Positions 43,843-53,153 are shown, counted from the first letter of the stretch. The stretch is DNA of 64,000 nt from Sphingobacterium alimentarium (GCF_004342685.1 NZ_SMBZ01000002.1:1-64000); one strand, 5' to 3'. The notes: generated by a model from the sequence alone, not told the origin. Program-made: numbers and translations.

Positions 43843-44052
43843 ATGAAAAATTTATTCGCATTCGGATTTTTAGCATTAGCTTTAACTGTAGCTTCATGTA
43901 ACAACACTACTCAAACTGAAGAAACTGCTGATTCTTTAACTAACGTTATCGATTCAACTGCTACAGCTTTAACTGATTCAATCAACGCTACAGCTGATTC
44001 AGCTACTGCAGTTGTTGATTCTATCGCTGACTCAGTTGCTAACGCTCAATAA
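43843..44052 (+). CDS. Tiny Asp/Ser/Ala/Thr-rich lipoprotein
   Basis: 69 residues with lipobox TVASC (cysteine 19). The mature part is built of short repeats with Asp-Ser at regular spacing (ADSLTNVIDSTATALTDSIN and later ATADSATAVVDSIADS), an 11-residue-like amphipathic helical pattern. The biased codon use (GCT, ACT, TCA), strong promoter and long leader suggest abundant expression. It recalls small outer-membrane lipoproteins such as entericidin or Lpp in size, without sequence identity to them. Its function is unknown. Confidence 0.75.
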   Translation: MKNLFAFGFLALALTVASCNNTTQTEETADSLTNVIDSTATALTDSINATADSATAVVDSIADSVANAQ

Positions 44053-44076
44053 TTCGAAAAAGAGTTAAAATACTCC

Positions 44077-44109
44077 AAAAAGCTCGTGTTGTGATGACAC
44101 GGGCTTTTT
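44077..44109 (+). terminator. Terminator of the small lipoprotein gene
   Basis: Arms AAAAAGCTCGTGT / ACACGGGCTTTTT pair with one G-T around a 7-nt loop, followed by a T-run. Confidence 0.85.
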
Positions 44110-44143
44110 TGTTTTTAAACTACCCTGTACTACAATATTTTCG

Positions 44144-44151
44144 TATTTTTG
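44144..44151 (+). promoter_or_regulatory. -7 box of purB
   Basis: TATTTTTG fits TAnnTTTG about 40 bases before the ATG; no clear -33 box. Confidence 0.45.
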
Positions 44152-44191
44152 TGGCTAGTTAATTAGTCCTTCTGACGCATATATAAAACTT

Positions 44192-45541
44192 ATGACATTA
44201 TCATCGCTTACAGCCGTAACTCCAATTGACGGAAGATATTACAATGCTACCAACGAATTATCTGAGTTTTTCTCTGAGTTTGCACTTATCAAGTACCGTG
44301 TATTGGTAGAAGTAGAGTATTTCATTGCTTTGACCGAATCCGGTATTCCTCAGTTAGCTCATTTTGATGGTTCACTCAATGATAAATTGAGAAATATTTA
44401 TCAAAACTTCTCCATCGAAGATGCACAATGGATAAAAGACACGGAGAAAGTAACCAATCATGATGTCAAAGCTGTTGAATATTTTTTAAAGAACGAATTT
44501 GAAAAATTAGGTCTTCACGATTCGCTGGAATTCATTCACTTTGGATTGACTTCTCAAGACATTAACAATACGGCTATTCCTTATTCTTGGAAACAAGCCA
44601 TTCAAAACGTATATCTACCTACTTTGACTGAACTGTTGAATGAGCTGAAAAGTTTAGCAGAGGAGTGGAAAGATATTTCGATGTTGGCACGTACGCACGG
44701 TCAGCCAGCCTCTCCTACTCGATTGGGTAAAGAGATTAAGGTTTTCATTGAGCGCATCGAAAAGCAGGTGAATGCAGTATCAGCTGTTCCGTATTCTGCC
44801 AAATTCGGTGGTGCTACAGGAAATTTCAATGCACATCATGTAGCTTATCCAGCAGTAGATTGGGTAGCTTTTGGAAATAAATTTGTAAACGAGCAATTGG
44901 GCTTAGATCGTTCGCAGACAACCACACAAATCGAGCATTACGATAATTTTGCGGCAAGCTGTGATGGCTTAAAGCGTATAAACAATATTTTGATCGACTT
45001 ATGCCGTGATATCTGGACATATATTTCGATGGATTACTTCAAGCAAAAAATCACTGCCGGTCAGATTGGATCGTCAGCCATGCCACACAAAGTAAATCCT
45101 ATTGATTTTGAAAATGCAGAAGGAAACTTGGGTATTGCGAATGCTATTTTCGAACATCTAGCGGCTAAATTGCCAATCTCAAGATTACAACGCGACTTAA
45201 CAGATTCAACGGTACTGCGTAATATCGGTGTACCATTTGCACATACACTTATCGCATTTAAGTCCACATTACGTGGTCTTCGCAAGTTAATTTTGAATGC
45301 GGATGCATTCCAAAAAGATCTTGAAAACAACTGGGCTGTAGTAGCTGAAGCGATTCAAACAATTTTGCGCCGCGAAGGATATCCGAAGCCTTATGAAGCA
45401 CTTAAAGACTTGACACGCACCAATTCACACGTGACACAAGAAACTATAGCTGCATTCGTCGAGGGATTAGATATCAGCGAAGAAGTGAAAGCAGAAATCA
45501 AAAATATCACGCCTTGGAACTATACAGGCGTGTCTTTATAA
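44192..45541 (+). CDS. purB: Adenylosuccinate lyase
   Basis: 449 residues, normal length. It cleaves SAICAR and adenylosuccinate, releasing fumarate, in purine synthesis. The fumarase/aspartase-superfamily signature is GSSAMPHKVNPIDFENAEGN, with the catalytic serine in its flexible loop. TSQDINNTAIP and ARTHGQPASPTRLGKE give the other active-site segments. It stands alone with its own promoter. Confidence 0.97.
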   Translation: MTLSSLTAVTPIDGRYYNATNELSEFFSEFALIKYRVLVEVEYFIALTESGIPQLAHFDGSLNDKLRNIYQNFSIEDAQWIKDTEKVTNHDVKAVEYFLKNEFEKLGLHDSLEFIHFGLTSQDINNTAIPYSWKQAIQNVYLPTLTELLNELKSLAEEWKDISMLARTHGQPASPTRLGKEIKVFIERIEKQVNAVSAVPYSAKFGGATGNFNAHHVAYPAVDWVAFGNKFVNEQLGLDRSQTTTQIEHYDNFAASCDGLKRINNILIDLCRDIWTYISMDYFKQKITAGQIGSSAMPHKVNPIDFENAEGNLGIANAIFEHLAAKLPISRLQRDLTDSTVLRNIGVPFAHTLIAFKSTLRGLRKLILNADAFQKDLENNWAVVAEAIQTILRREGYPKPYEALKDLTRTNSHVTQETIAAFVEGLDISEEVKAEIKNITPWNYTGVSL

Positions 45542-45607
45542 GCTTTTACGATTCAATGACTGTGAAATTTATACTATCTAGTATATTTGAATAATTAATA
45601 AAGGAAT

Positions 45608-46162
45608 ATGGCAACTATTAACGTATATACTGAATCTACACCAAACCCATCAACCATGAAGTTTTTGGTAAACAAACTTCTGATCAATGGTAGTGTAGAT
45701 TATCCAGATAGAGAAAAAGCACAAGAATCTCCATTTGCACGTGAGCTTTACAAATTTAACTTCGTAAACGGTGTTTTCTTCGCTTCTAATTTTGTAACGA
45801 TCACCAAAACGGACGATGCAGAATGGAGTGACATTGAAGCACTACTGAAAGAATTTGTAAAGGGTGCTGTAGAATCGGAATTAAAAATCCAAGAAGTCGC
45901 AAAAGATGAAGATGTTGCTTTTGAGGGCTCGGATGTAGAAGTAAAAATTCAGCAAGTACTGCATGATTATGTAAGACCCGCTGTAGAACAAGACGGTGGT
46001 GCTATTGCATTCAAATCTTTTGATAGTGGAACGGTGACTGTAGAATTGAGAGGTTCATGCAGTGGGTGCCCTTCATCGACTATTACGTTGAAGGCAGGGA
46101 TAGAAGGTTTGTTAAAACGCATGGTTCCGGAAGTGGAAGAAGTGGTTGCAGAAGCCATGTAA
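45608..46162 (+). CDS. Nfu-type iron-sulfur cluster scaffold/carrier protein
   Basis: 184 residues: an N-terminal Nfu_N domain (TESTPNPSTMKFLVNK, FVNGVFFASNFVTITK) and a C-terminal NifU-like domain with the cluster-binding CSGCPSS. It should carry 4Fe-4S clusters to targets; lipoyl synthase, encoded nearby at 47965, is one such client in other bacteria. It is flanked by a strong terminator. Confidence 0.92.
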   Translation: MATINVYTESTPNPSTMKFLVNKLLINGSVDYPDREKAQESPFARELYKFNFVNGVFFASNFVTITKTDDAEWSDIEALLKEFVKGAVESELKIQEVAKDEDVAFEGSDVEVKIQQVLHDYVRPAVEQDGGAIAFKSFDSGTVTVELRGSCSGCPSSTITLKAGIEGLLKRMVPEVEEVVAEAM

Positions 46163-46182
46163 ATGCATAATATTGCCTCCAT

Positions 46183-46216
46183 AAAAAGGCTTAGTATTTT
46201 TTTACTAAGCCTTTTT
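46183..46216 (+). terminator. Terminator of the Nfu gene
   Basis: Perfect 14-bp arms AAAAAGGCTTAGTA / TACTAAGCCTTTTT, followed by a T-run. Confidence 0.9.
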
Positions 46217-46247
46217 TGTGTAATTATTCAATCCTTTGACTAACTTT

Positions 46248-47894
46248 ATGAAAATGCTAATGACCATGAAATACCTCTACTTACTTGCTTCTTTGCTATT
46301 ATTCATTCGTTGTACCACGAATATAGAAGCGGACCTCATCGTCTACAATGCACGCGTATATACTGTTGACTCTGCTTTTAGTATTCAGGAAGCCTTTGCA
46401 GTCAAAAATGGGATTTTTATCGACATTGGGAGCAGTAAGCATATCCTAGAAAGATACAAAGCCAAACAGATTATAGATGCCGAGCAAAAGCCTGTGTATC
46501 CTGGATTCTATGACGCACATGCCCACTCCTTCATGTTGGCTGATTATTTCCAACAGGTTGATCTCGTAGGTTGCCAATCGGTGCAAGAATTAGTTAGTAG
46601 ATTACAAGAATACCAAAAGAAGTACCCCGACAAGAAATGGATCGTAGGCGGTGGTTGGGATCAAAATCTTTGGCCCGAAAAGAAATACCCACATCGGGAT
46701 ACGTTGGATAAATATTTCCCTGATGTTCCTATTTTTATAAATCGCATAGACTATCACGCCGCTTTAGTCAATTCAGAGGCTTTACGCATCGCCCAAATTG
46801 ATTCTGCCCAGATGGTAGAGGGTGGGCTGATAGCTACGGATAGCAGTCAACGCATTACCGGTATCCTTGTTGATAATGCGATGGCTCTAGTATCAAAATA
46901 TATTCCAGCGGGGAGCGAAGACAATATTTTACACAAACTAAGACAAGCTCAAGACTCGCTGCTCTCCGTAGGGTTGACTTCGATTGTAGATGCGGGATTG
47001 GATACCGAGCAATTAGAGCTTCTACGCAAATTTTACGAAACGGATTCGCTACAGATTCGCAACTATGCGATGATGTTTGCGGAACCTCACAATATCAATA
47101 AATACATCAACGAAGGAATATACGAATCCGAAAAGCTCACCATAAAGGCTATTAAACTAATGGCAGATGGCGCTCTTGGCTCACGAGGTGCTTGCTTATT
47201 AGAAAATTATAGTGACGATAGCAGTAGGGGTTTCCTTTTACATTCACGCGAAGAATTTCAAAATGCTCTTGAACAACTGGCAAAATCGCCTTTTCAGGTA
47301 GCTATTCACGCTATTGGCGACTCTAGTAACCGGATGTTGTTGGATATCTATGGTAGCTTAGATGTCAGAAACAAAAGGTGGCGGATTGAACACGCACAAA
47401 TTGTGAGTCCTGAAGATTTCATTAAATTCAAAACTTTTAGAGTTCTTCCTTCCATCCAACCGACTCATGCAACTTCCGATATGAATTGGCTTTACGACCG
47501 TATTGGTCCCGAGCGTGCTAAAGGTGCGTATGCTTACCGCAAACTGCTCGATGCCTATGGTAAAGTGATGATCGGCACAGATTTTCCGATCGAACATTTT
47601 AACCCACTATATAGTTTTCATGCAGCTGTAACGCGTCAAGATAGTAAAGGTCTACCTAAAGGTGGTTTTCAGATGGATAATGCGTTGTCGCGGGAAGAAG
47701 CCTTGCGTGGAATGACCATATGGTCTGCTTATGGTTGTTTCCAAGAGAAAAAAAGAGGTTCTATTGAGAAAGGCAAAGATGCGGATTTTGTGATCTTGGA
47801 TGATGATATTATGTCTGCGCCAAATGATAAACTTCGAACGATAAAAACTTTGAAAACTATTATAGCAGGCAATATAGTTTACAGCAAAAATTAA
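46248..47894 (+). CDS. Amidohydrolase family protein (YtcJ-like)
   Basis: About 548 residues with an N-terminal signal or lipoprotein-type leader (YLYLLASLLLFIRCTTN). The metal-dependent hydrolase features of the amidohydrolase_3 group are present: YPGFYDAHAHSF, VGGGWDQNLWP, LMADGALGSRGA, FQVAIHAIGDSSN, WRIEHAQIVSP and IGTDFPIEHFNP. Relatives hydrolyse amide or related C-N bonds, but the substrate is unknown. Four in-frame ATGs (46248, 46254, 46260, 46266) are possible starts; the first is given, although the last gives the tidiest signal sequence. Confidence 0.88.
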   Translation: MKMLMTMKYLYLLASLLLFIRCTTNIEADLIVYNARVYTVDSAFSIQEAFAVKNGIFIDIGSSKHILERYKAKQIIDAEQKPVYPGFYDAHAHSFMLADYFQQVDLVGCQSVQELVSRLQEYQKKYPDKKWIVGGGWDQNLWPEKKYPHRDTLDKYFPDVPIFINRIDYHAALVNSEALRIAQIDSAQMVEGGLIATDSSQRITGILVDNAMALVSKYIPAGSEDNILHKLRQAQDSLLSVGLTSIVDAGLDTEQLELLRKFYETDSLQIRNYAMMFAEPHNINKYINEGIYESEKLTIKAIKLMADGALGSRGACLLENYSDDSSRGFLLHSREEFQNALEQLAKSPFQVAIHAIGDSSNRMLLDIYGSLDVRNKRWRIEHAQIVSPEDFIKFKTFRVLPSIQPTHATSDMNWLYDRIGPERAKGAYAYRKLLDAYGKVMIGTDFPIEHFNPLYSFHAAVTRQDSKGLPKGGFQMDNALSREEALRGMTIWSAYGCFQEKKRGSIEKGKDADFVILDDDIMSAPNDKLRTIKTLKTIIAGNIVYSKN

Positions 47895-47937
47895 TTAAAC
47901 AATAAAGGAGCTCATTTGGAGCTCCTTTATTGTTTAA
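47895..47937. terminator. Bidirectional terminator between the amidohydrolase gene and lipA
   Basis: Perfect 19-bp arms (TTAAACAATAAAGGAGCTC and complement) around ATTTG; serves convergent genes. Confidence 0.9.
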
Positions 47938-47964
47938 TTATACCTCGTAGGGCATAATTATATT

Positions 47965-48843
47965 TTACATATCAAATAGATGTTTCTCCGCATGATACGA
48001 AGATCTCACCAATGGACCAGACTCTACATATTTGAAGCCCATTTGTAGTCCTATTTGTTTATATTTTTCAAATTGTGCAGGCGTAATCCAGTCTATTACG
48101 GGATGATGTGCTTTTGTTGGTTGTAGATATTGACCTAATGTAAGGATGTGCACACCTACATTATACAGATCTTGCATCGCCTCTATTACATCCTCTTCAG
48201 TCTCTCCCAGCCCAAGCATAATTCCTGATTTGGTGCGTAATCCAGCCTCAGAAATACGTCTTAAACACTCCAAAGAGCGATCATACTTCGCTTGAATACG
48301 AACTTCTCTCGTCAGACGACGTACAGTTTCCAAATTGTGAGATACCACTTCTGGTCTTACTGCCAATACACGACCCAAGTTATCCCATTGCCCTTTAAAA
48401 TCCGGAATTAAAGTTTCCAAAGTTGTTTCTGGACTTTCGCGACGAATAGCATTTATCGTCTCGGCCCAAATGATCGATCCACCGTCTTTCAAGTCATCGC
48501 GGTCGACAGAAGTGATTACACAATGCTTTACTTGCATCAACTTCACAGAGTTGGCTACACGATTTGGCTCATCCATATCCACTGCAAGTGGACGACCTGT
48601 CGCCACCGCACAAAATGAACATGAACGCGTACAGATATTTCCCAAAATCATAAATGTAGCAGTACCAGCCCCCCAACATTCTCCCATGTTAGGACAATTG
48701 CCGCTCTCACATATCGTATGCAATTTATGCTCGTCAACCAAATTACGAACATGACGATACTCTTTTCCTACAGGAAGTTTAACGCGCAACCAATCAGGCT
48801 TACGCTGTGTCTGATGGACAGGTATAACGGGTAGTTCAATCAT
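47965..48843 (-). CDS. lipA: Lipoyl synthase
   Basis: 292 residues, normal length. A radical SAM enzyme that inserts two sulfur atoms into protein-bound octanoyl groups. The auxiliary cluster motif is [12 protein letters not shown] and the radical SAM motif is [10 protein letters not shown]. The C-terminus has [15 protein letters not shown], with the conserved RSSY serine. Its start faces the IS110 element, and no lipB is adjacent. Confidence 0.97.
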   Translation of the reverse strand: MIELPVIPVHQTQRKPDWLRVKLPVGKEYRHVRNLVDEHKLHTICESGNCPNMGECWGAGTATFMILGNICTRSCSFCAVATGRPLAVDMDEPNRVANSVKLMQVKHCVITSVDRDDLKDGGSIIWAETINAIRRESPETTLETLIPDFKGQWDNLGRVLAVRPEVVSHNLETVRRLTREVRIQAKYDRSLECLRRISEAGLRTKSGIMLGLGETEEDVIEAMQDLYNVGVHILTLGQYLQPTKAHHPVIDWITPAQFEKYKQIGLQMGFKYVESGPLVRSSYHAEKHLFDM

Positions 48844-48919
48844 AGGTACAAATGTAATGAAACTTTGTAAAATCTACATGCTATTATTACGTATGCAATT
48901 CATAGAAGTGTAATAATCG

Positions 48920-49050
48920 AAAATTATTAGACCGAACTAAATAAAACATTCATGATACATCGGGTATCACAAACAGCCATGAAAGTCACGGGCTCATAGT
49001 CCCAATAGCATTTAGCCAAAATGGTATCTTAGTACCAATAAATATAAGAC
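48920..49050 (+). ncRNA. Candidate bridge RNA region of the IS110 element
   Basis: Non-coding leader upstream of the transposase with several short stem-loops. In characterised IS110-group elements the bridge RNA is transcribed from this end and guides target choice. The location fits, but loop-to-target pairing was not demonstrated. Confidence 0.35.
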
Positions 49051-49052
49051 AT

Positions 49053-50279
49053 ATGGCTGTCAGTGGATTACCCTTTATTCTTGATCGTGGTTGTGGACTG
49101 GATGTCCACAAAGACACAGTAGTTGCTACCATTAAAGGTAGTGATTTTGACACAGAGACAAAAACCTTTTTAACTTTTACGGATGACCTATACAGTTTAG
49201 TGGAATGGGTTCAATCTCATTCCATTAGACAGGTTGCCATGGAGAGCACTGGTGTTTACTGGCGACCGGTTTACGCGGTTCTTGAGGATTACTTTGATAT
49301 CTTACTTGTTAATGCGCGTCATATCAAAAATGTTCCGGGACAGAAGACCGACAAGAAGGATAGCGAATGGATCACCAAATTGCTTCTTTCGGGTCTGCTG
49401 AAGGGGAGTTTCATCCCACCACAACACATCCGTGAGCTTAGGGAGCTGTATCGACATACACGCAAATTAATCGCTATGCGGACCGCAGAAAAGAACCGGT
49501 TACAGAATATCCTTGAATCGGCAAACATCAAACTTCGGAGTGTAGTCAGCGACGTATTTGGAGTAAGTGCCATGAAAATGGTGCGAGCCATGGCTGAAGG
49601 TCCGAGCGACCCTTTAATATTGGCAAACATGGCTAAAGGGTCGCTAGTCAAGAAACACGCAGAGTTACTCAAGGCACTTACCGGTAAGATTACAGACCAT
49701 CACCGCTTCATGTTGAACCTTATACTGCAATCCATCGATCACATCAATCTACAAATAGCACAATTAGAGGCTCAGATGGAACAGTACACTCGCCTCATGA
49801 AACAGGAGCTGGAACTACTGAAATCGATCCCGGGAGTATCTTCCAGGGTAGCCTTGGGAATCGTTTCAGAAATCGGAACGGACATGACCCATTTTGCAAC
49901 GCATCAGAACCTTGCTTCATCGGTTGGGGTTTGCCCGGGTAACAATGAGAGTGCAGGAAAGAAGTACTCCTCAAAAATAACACATGGAAACAAATACCTC
50001 AAGACAACACTCGTTGAGGCCGCATGGGTAGCCTCTAGATCTAAGGCCAATCCCTTACTTGCCGTAAAACATCATCAAATCGCTGCACGAAGAGGACAGA
50101 AAAAGGCAACAATAGCCATTGCACATAAGATCTTGATCGCCGCATATCATGTTCTCAGGGACAAGGAACCCTATCAGTTACATCCTCAGGATATAAAAAT
50201 AGTGGAAAACAGAAGACTTAAGAAAATTAAAAGATTACAGAAGCAATTGAGTAACCTTAAAAATACGTCATACAAATAG
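49053..50279 (+). CDS. IS110-family transposase
   Basis: 408 residues. The N-terminal RuvC-like DEDD domain has Asp17 in GLDVHKDTVVA, Glu64 in MESTGVYWRP and the acids of QKTDKKDSEW (Asp100, Asp103). The C-terminal transposase_20 domain has LLKSIPGVSSRVALGIVSE and SVGVCPGNNESAGKK with the serine region used in catalysis. The length and motifs are complete, so it is probably active. It sits between lipA and an outer-membrane protein gene without breaking either. Confidence 0.93.
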   Translation: MAVSGLPFILDRGCGLDVHKDTVVATIKGSDFDTETKTFLTFTDDLYSLVEWVQSHSIRQVAMESTGVYWRPVYAVLEDYFDILLVNARHIKNVPGQKTDKKDSEWITKLLLSGLLKGSFIPPQHIRELRELYRHTRKLIAMRTAEKNRLQNILESANIKLRSVVSDVFGVSAMKMVRAMAEGPSDPLILANMAKGSLVKKHAELLKALTGKITDHHRFMLNLILQSIDHINLQIAQLEAQMEQYTRLMKQELELLKSIPGVSSRVALGIVSEIGTDMTHFATHQNLASSVGVCPGNNESAGKKYSSKITHGNKYLKTTLVEAAWVASRSKANPLLAVKHHQIAARRGQKKATIAIAHKILIAAYHVLRDKEPYQLHPQDIKIVENRRLKKIKRLQKQLSNLKNTSYK

Positions 50280-50532
50280 AAGATCGACTTTTTTTGGTGG
50301 TTTGACACCCCGGAAATAAAACTGATATCAGACGTTAAGAACCAACAGTTGATGCCTTTTGAGCTCGTAGAAAAAATTATACTCTTGTTTTTATCAATCA
50401 CTTCTCTTGATAAATAATCATTAATAAGAAACAGAAACGAATAGTATAGATGAAAAAACAGACCCTTGAACACTCACTGGTCTACTATTGTATTGCAGTA
50501 AACTTGAAAACAATCATAACTTTCAGAAAAAA
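50280..50532. other. Gene-free stretch after the IS110 transposase
   Basis: No supported gene. It holds small hairpins such as TTATCAA/TTGATAA (about 50396-50418). Part of it is probably the right end of the insertion sequence and the rest is old chromosomal DNA. Confidence 0.4.
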
Positions 50533-50559
50533 AAAGGTCTTCCTTATCGGAAGACCTTT
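50533..50559 (-). terminator. Terminator of the outer-membrane barrel gene
   Basis: Perfect 11-bp arms AAAGGTCTTCC / GGAAGACCTTT around TTATC; on the minus strand a run of nine T follows. Confidence 0.85.
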
Positions 50560-50580
50560 ATCTACGATTCATCGGATGGA

Positions 50581-51228
50581 TTAAAATTCAAATCCAACAC
50601 CAAATGATAATACTCTATTTTTCACGTCATTGGTTAGGAATTTATCACCAGCAATATTGGTAAGACCTAAACCATAATTTGCATTGATTAAGAAACCACC
50701 TGCTAATTTAACACCAGCTGTGATGTTAGCACCAAAATCAACACCTTTCAAAGTTTCATCCTTACCAAATTTAAACTCATTTAAAGTTGTTGAAGAACCA
50801 TCACCATCATCACCGATTCTGTTGAATTTATTCTTTCCACTTAAACCGAAACCTACATATGGTCCTGCTCCTAATTGCAATTCCGCGCCACCTAAAGGTA
50901 GTTTACCTACAAAGTTTACCGGAACTTCCAACCACATTGTGTTTTGAGTCAACTCATATGTATTTCCATTAAAACGTGCTTCAGCGAATTTTGCACCTTT
51001 ACCTTGTAAAGATAATCCTGGCTGAATAGCAAAGTTCGGGCTCACATTCGCATTTACATAACCAGTGATATAAAAGTTGGTTGCTGACTTCGTATCCGAA
51101 AGATCATCCGAACTTCCGTAGCTATACGAAGGAAGTGTAACACCCGCTTTCAATCCGTAACCTGTTTGAGCTTGAGCTCCTGCTGCCATCAATAATGCTG
51201 CACCTAACGATAGTAAAACTTTTTTCAT
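50581..51228 (-). CDS. Outer-membrane beta-barrel protein
   Basis: 215 residues with signal peptide KKVLLSLGAALLMAAGAQAQ. The mature part shows alternating amphipathic strands (YGLKAGVTLPSYSYG, FAIQPGLSLQGKGAKF, MWLEVPVNFVGKLPLGG, AELQLGAGPYVGFGL) and ends with the C-terminal aromatic FEF, as in PorT-like/OMP_b-brl_2 proteins. Its function is unknown. The ATG at 51228 was chosen for the signal peptide over an upstream start at 51252. Confidence 0.88.
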   Translation of the reverse strand: MKKVLLSLGAALLMAAGAQAQTGYGLKAGVTLPSYSYGSSDDLSDTKSATNFYITGYVNANVSPNFAIQPGLSLQGKGAKFAEARFNGNTYELTQNTMWLEVPVNFVGKLPLGGAELQLGAGPYVGFGLSGKNKFNRIGDDGDGSSTTLNEFKFGKDETLKGVDFGANITAGVKLAGGFLINANYGLGLTNIAGDKFLTNDVKNRVLSFGVGFEF

Positions 51229-51357
51229 AACCTTAATATTTTGTTTATCCAATTATTTAAAGCTACCTCAAAATCGAAGTAACTAACCACATAGGGTTTT
51301 ACAAATTTGATACCAAAAATAATCTTCATGCTTTTTGAAGTTTATTTTGAAATTATT

Positions 51358-51388
51358 TTGGCATTTTCAAAATTAAGAGTTACTTTTG
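51358..51388 (+). promoter_or_regulatory. Promoter of tRNA-Cys and the downstream small gene
   Basis: TTG (51358-51360), 20 nt, TACTTTTG (51381-51388), about 20 bases before the tRNA. Confidence 0.8.
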
Positions 51389-51408
51389 CACACCCAGTAA
51401 GGGAAAAG

Positions 51409-51479
51409 GGTCGGATGGCCGAGTGGCTAGGCAGAGGTCTGCAAAACCTCCTACAGCGGTTCGAATCCGCTTCCGACCT
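51409..51479 (+). tRNA. tRNA-Cys (anticodon GCA)
   Basis: Acceptor arms GGTCGGA/TCCGACC, anticodon stem AGGT/ACCT region with loop CTGCAAA, T arm GGTTCGAATCC and discriminator U, as expected for tRNA-Cys. It is 71 nt long. CCA is not encoded. Confidence 0.95.
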
Positions 51480-51510
51480 CGTTAAAACGTAAAATAAAAT
51501 ATTAAATACA

Positions 51511-51690
51511 ATGGGAGTTACACGTTTAAAAAGAAAAGATAGAAGAAACAAAACTGTTTCACGTGTTGAAGTTCAGTTTTTGAAATTAGGCCGTAACATC
51601 GAACTAGGTTCTCGTTCACAAATGCCTAAAAAAAGTCAAATCGTTAAAAACGATGAAATCTTAAACCAATTAGCTGCTGAAGCTAAATAG
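51511..51690 (+). CDS. Small basic protein, 59 residues, cotranscribed with tRNA-Cys
   Basis: Starts MGVTRLKRKDRRNKTVSR and continues VEVQFLKLGRNIELGSRSQ, MPKKSQIVKNDEILNQLAA. It is highly basic at the N-terminus, with ribosomal-protein-like codon use (GTT, CGT, GCT) typical of well-expressed genes. It begins about 30 bases after the tRNA and ends before a perfect terminator, so tRNA and gene share a transcript. I do not recognise a named family. It is probably a conserved Bacteroidota small protein, perhaps nucleic-acid or ribosome bound. Confidence 0.8.
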   Translation: MGVTRLKRKDRRNKTVSRVEVQFLKLGRNIELGSRSQMPKKSQIVKNDEILNQLAAEAK

Positions 51691-51713
51691 TTTATACTTC
51701 ATCTCTAGGATAT

Positions 51714-51747
51714 AAAAAAGGATTACAGCATGCTGTAATCCTTTTTT
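51714..51747 (+). terminator. Terminator of the tRNA-Cys unit
   Basis: A perfect palindrome with 17-bp arms (AAAAAAGGATTACAGCA and complement) and T-run. Confidence 0.9.
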
Positions 51748-51772
51748 ATTATACCTCATTCATCCAAACATA

Positions 51773-51805
51773 AAAACCCCCGTATAGGAGCTATACGGGG
51801 GTTTT
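51773..51805 (-). terminator. Terminator of pgk
   Basis: Perfect 15-bp arms AAAACCCCCGTATAG / CTATACGGGGGTTTT around GAG. It lies 22 bases beyond the pgk stop on the minus strand. Confidence 0.85.
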
Positions 51806-51827
51806 GGTAAGTGTACATTGTATTTTA

Positions 51828-53018
51828 TTAGTCCTGAATCGCCGCAATACCTAGCAGGGTCTTACCCTCCATGTATTCCAATAATGCTCCTCCTCCTGTA
51901 CTTACATAGCTTACATGCTCTGTCATATCAAATTTAGCTACTGCTGCCGCTGAATCTCCACCACCTATCAAAGAGAAAGCTCCTTGTTCAGTCGCCAAAA
52001 CAACCGCATCCGCTACAACTTTTGTTCCTTTAGCAAAAGTATCAAATTCGAAAACTCCCATTGGGCCATTCCATAATAAGGTCTTGGAAGCTGAGATAAC
52101 CTGCGCAAAATGTCTTGCAGATTCTTCACCGATATCCAAGCCTTCCAGATTCGCAGGAATTTCATCAATTGGACCATTGTATACTGTAGCATCGTTAGCA
52201 AATTTATCAGCAATTTGAGCATCCGTAGGTAATACCAAGTTTACGCCTTTTTCTTCTGCTTTCTTTACCAATTCATTCGCCAGATCCAATTTATCATTTT
52301 CACATAATGAATTACCAATCTCGCCACCGCGTGCTTTGACAAATGTATACGCCATACCACCGCCAATGATCAGATTATCCACTTTATCCAATAAAGCCTC
52401 GATTAGTTGGATTTTGTCCGATACTTTGGCACCACCCATAATTGCTGTGAATGGACGTTCTGGGTTATTCAACACTTTCTCGGCATTGCTTAGTTCAGCT
52501 TCAATCAAATAACCGAAGTATTTAGCTTCTGGGAAAAACTGTGCTATTACAGCAGTCGAAGCGTGAGCACGGTGTGCAGTACCGAAAGCATCATTTACAT
52601 ATACATCGCCCAGTTTGGATAATTTTTCAGCAAAATCCTTATCCCCTTTTTCTTCTTCTTTGTAGAAGCGTAAGTTTTCTAATAATAATACTTCTCCCGC
52701 TTGTAATGCTGCCGCCTTATCAATAGCCTCCTGACCGATACAATCATTCGCAAACTGTACATCTACGCCTAATACTTGTGAGAGATGACTCACGATATGA
52801 CGCAAAGAATATTTATCGGTAGGACCTTCTTTTGGACGTCCCAAGTGAGACATCAGGATCACAGATCCACCGTCATTTAAGATTTTTTTTATTGTTGGAG
52901 TAGCTCCCTGAATACGGTTGTCATCTGTAATGGCAAAATTATCATCTAACGGCACATTGAAATCTACACGAATTAGGGCTTTCTTACCTGAGAAATTAAA
53001 GTTGTCAATTGTTTTCAT
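51828..53018 (-). CDS. pgk: Phosphoglycerate kinase
   Basis: 396 residues, normal length. It transfers the phosphate of 1,3-bisphosphoglycerate to ADP. Landmarks: [55 protein letters not shown] and the nucleotide loop GGGDSAAAV. It is transcribed alone between two hairpins. Confidence 0.98.
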   Translation of the reverse strand: MKTIDNFNFSGKKALIRVDFNVPLDDNFAITDDNRIQGATPTIKKILNDGGSVILMSHLGRPKEGPTDKYSLRHIVSHLSQVLGVDVQFANDCIGQEAIDKAAALQAGEVLLLENLRFYKEEEKGDKDFAEKLSKLGDVYVNDAFGTAHRAHASTAVIAQFFPEAKYFGYLIEAELSNAEKVLNNPERPFTAIMGGAKVSDKIQLIEALLDKVDNLIIGGGMAYTFVKARGGEIGNSLCENDKLDLANELVKKAEEKGVNLVLPTDAQIADKFANDATVYNGPIDEIPANLEGLDIGEESARHFAQVISASKTLLWNGPMGVFEFDTFAKGTKVVADAVVLATEQGAFSLIGGGDSAAAVAKFDMTEHVSYVSTGGGALLEYMEGKTLLGIAAIQD

Positions 53019-53153
53019 ACGCTTTTATAAATTCGAAGAAATTTTAAAATTATTGCTAATTCAATTTCGGTTCAAATTATTTTTAGTTAAGTTGATTAAA
53101 GGTGTAAATATATAAAAAGCCAAGAACTTATTAAGTTACTTAGCTTTTTGTTG

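Larger units (their letters stand above)
48900..50330 (+). mobile_element. IS110-family insertion sequence (borders approximate)
   Basis: One transposase gene with non-coding DNA on both sides. IS110 elements lack long inverted repeats and usually make no target duplication, so ends cannot be read directly. The upstream non-coding part (about 48920-49050) contains small hairpins, for example TGATAC-ATCGG-GTATCA (48953-48969) and TGGTA-TCTTAG-TACCA near 49020. It is where IS110-subgroup elements encode their bridge RNA. Confidence 0.65.

Noticed and set aside
50186..50473. Leftward 95-codon frame after the IS110 transposase
   Set aside because: It overlaps the transposase C-terminus, is rich in Phe/Leu/Ile as expected of antisense AT-rich DNA, and has no recognisable domain.
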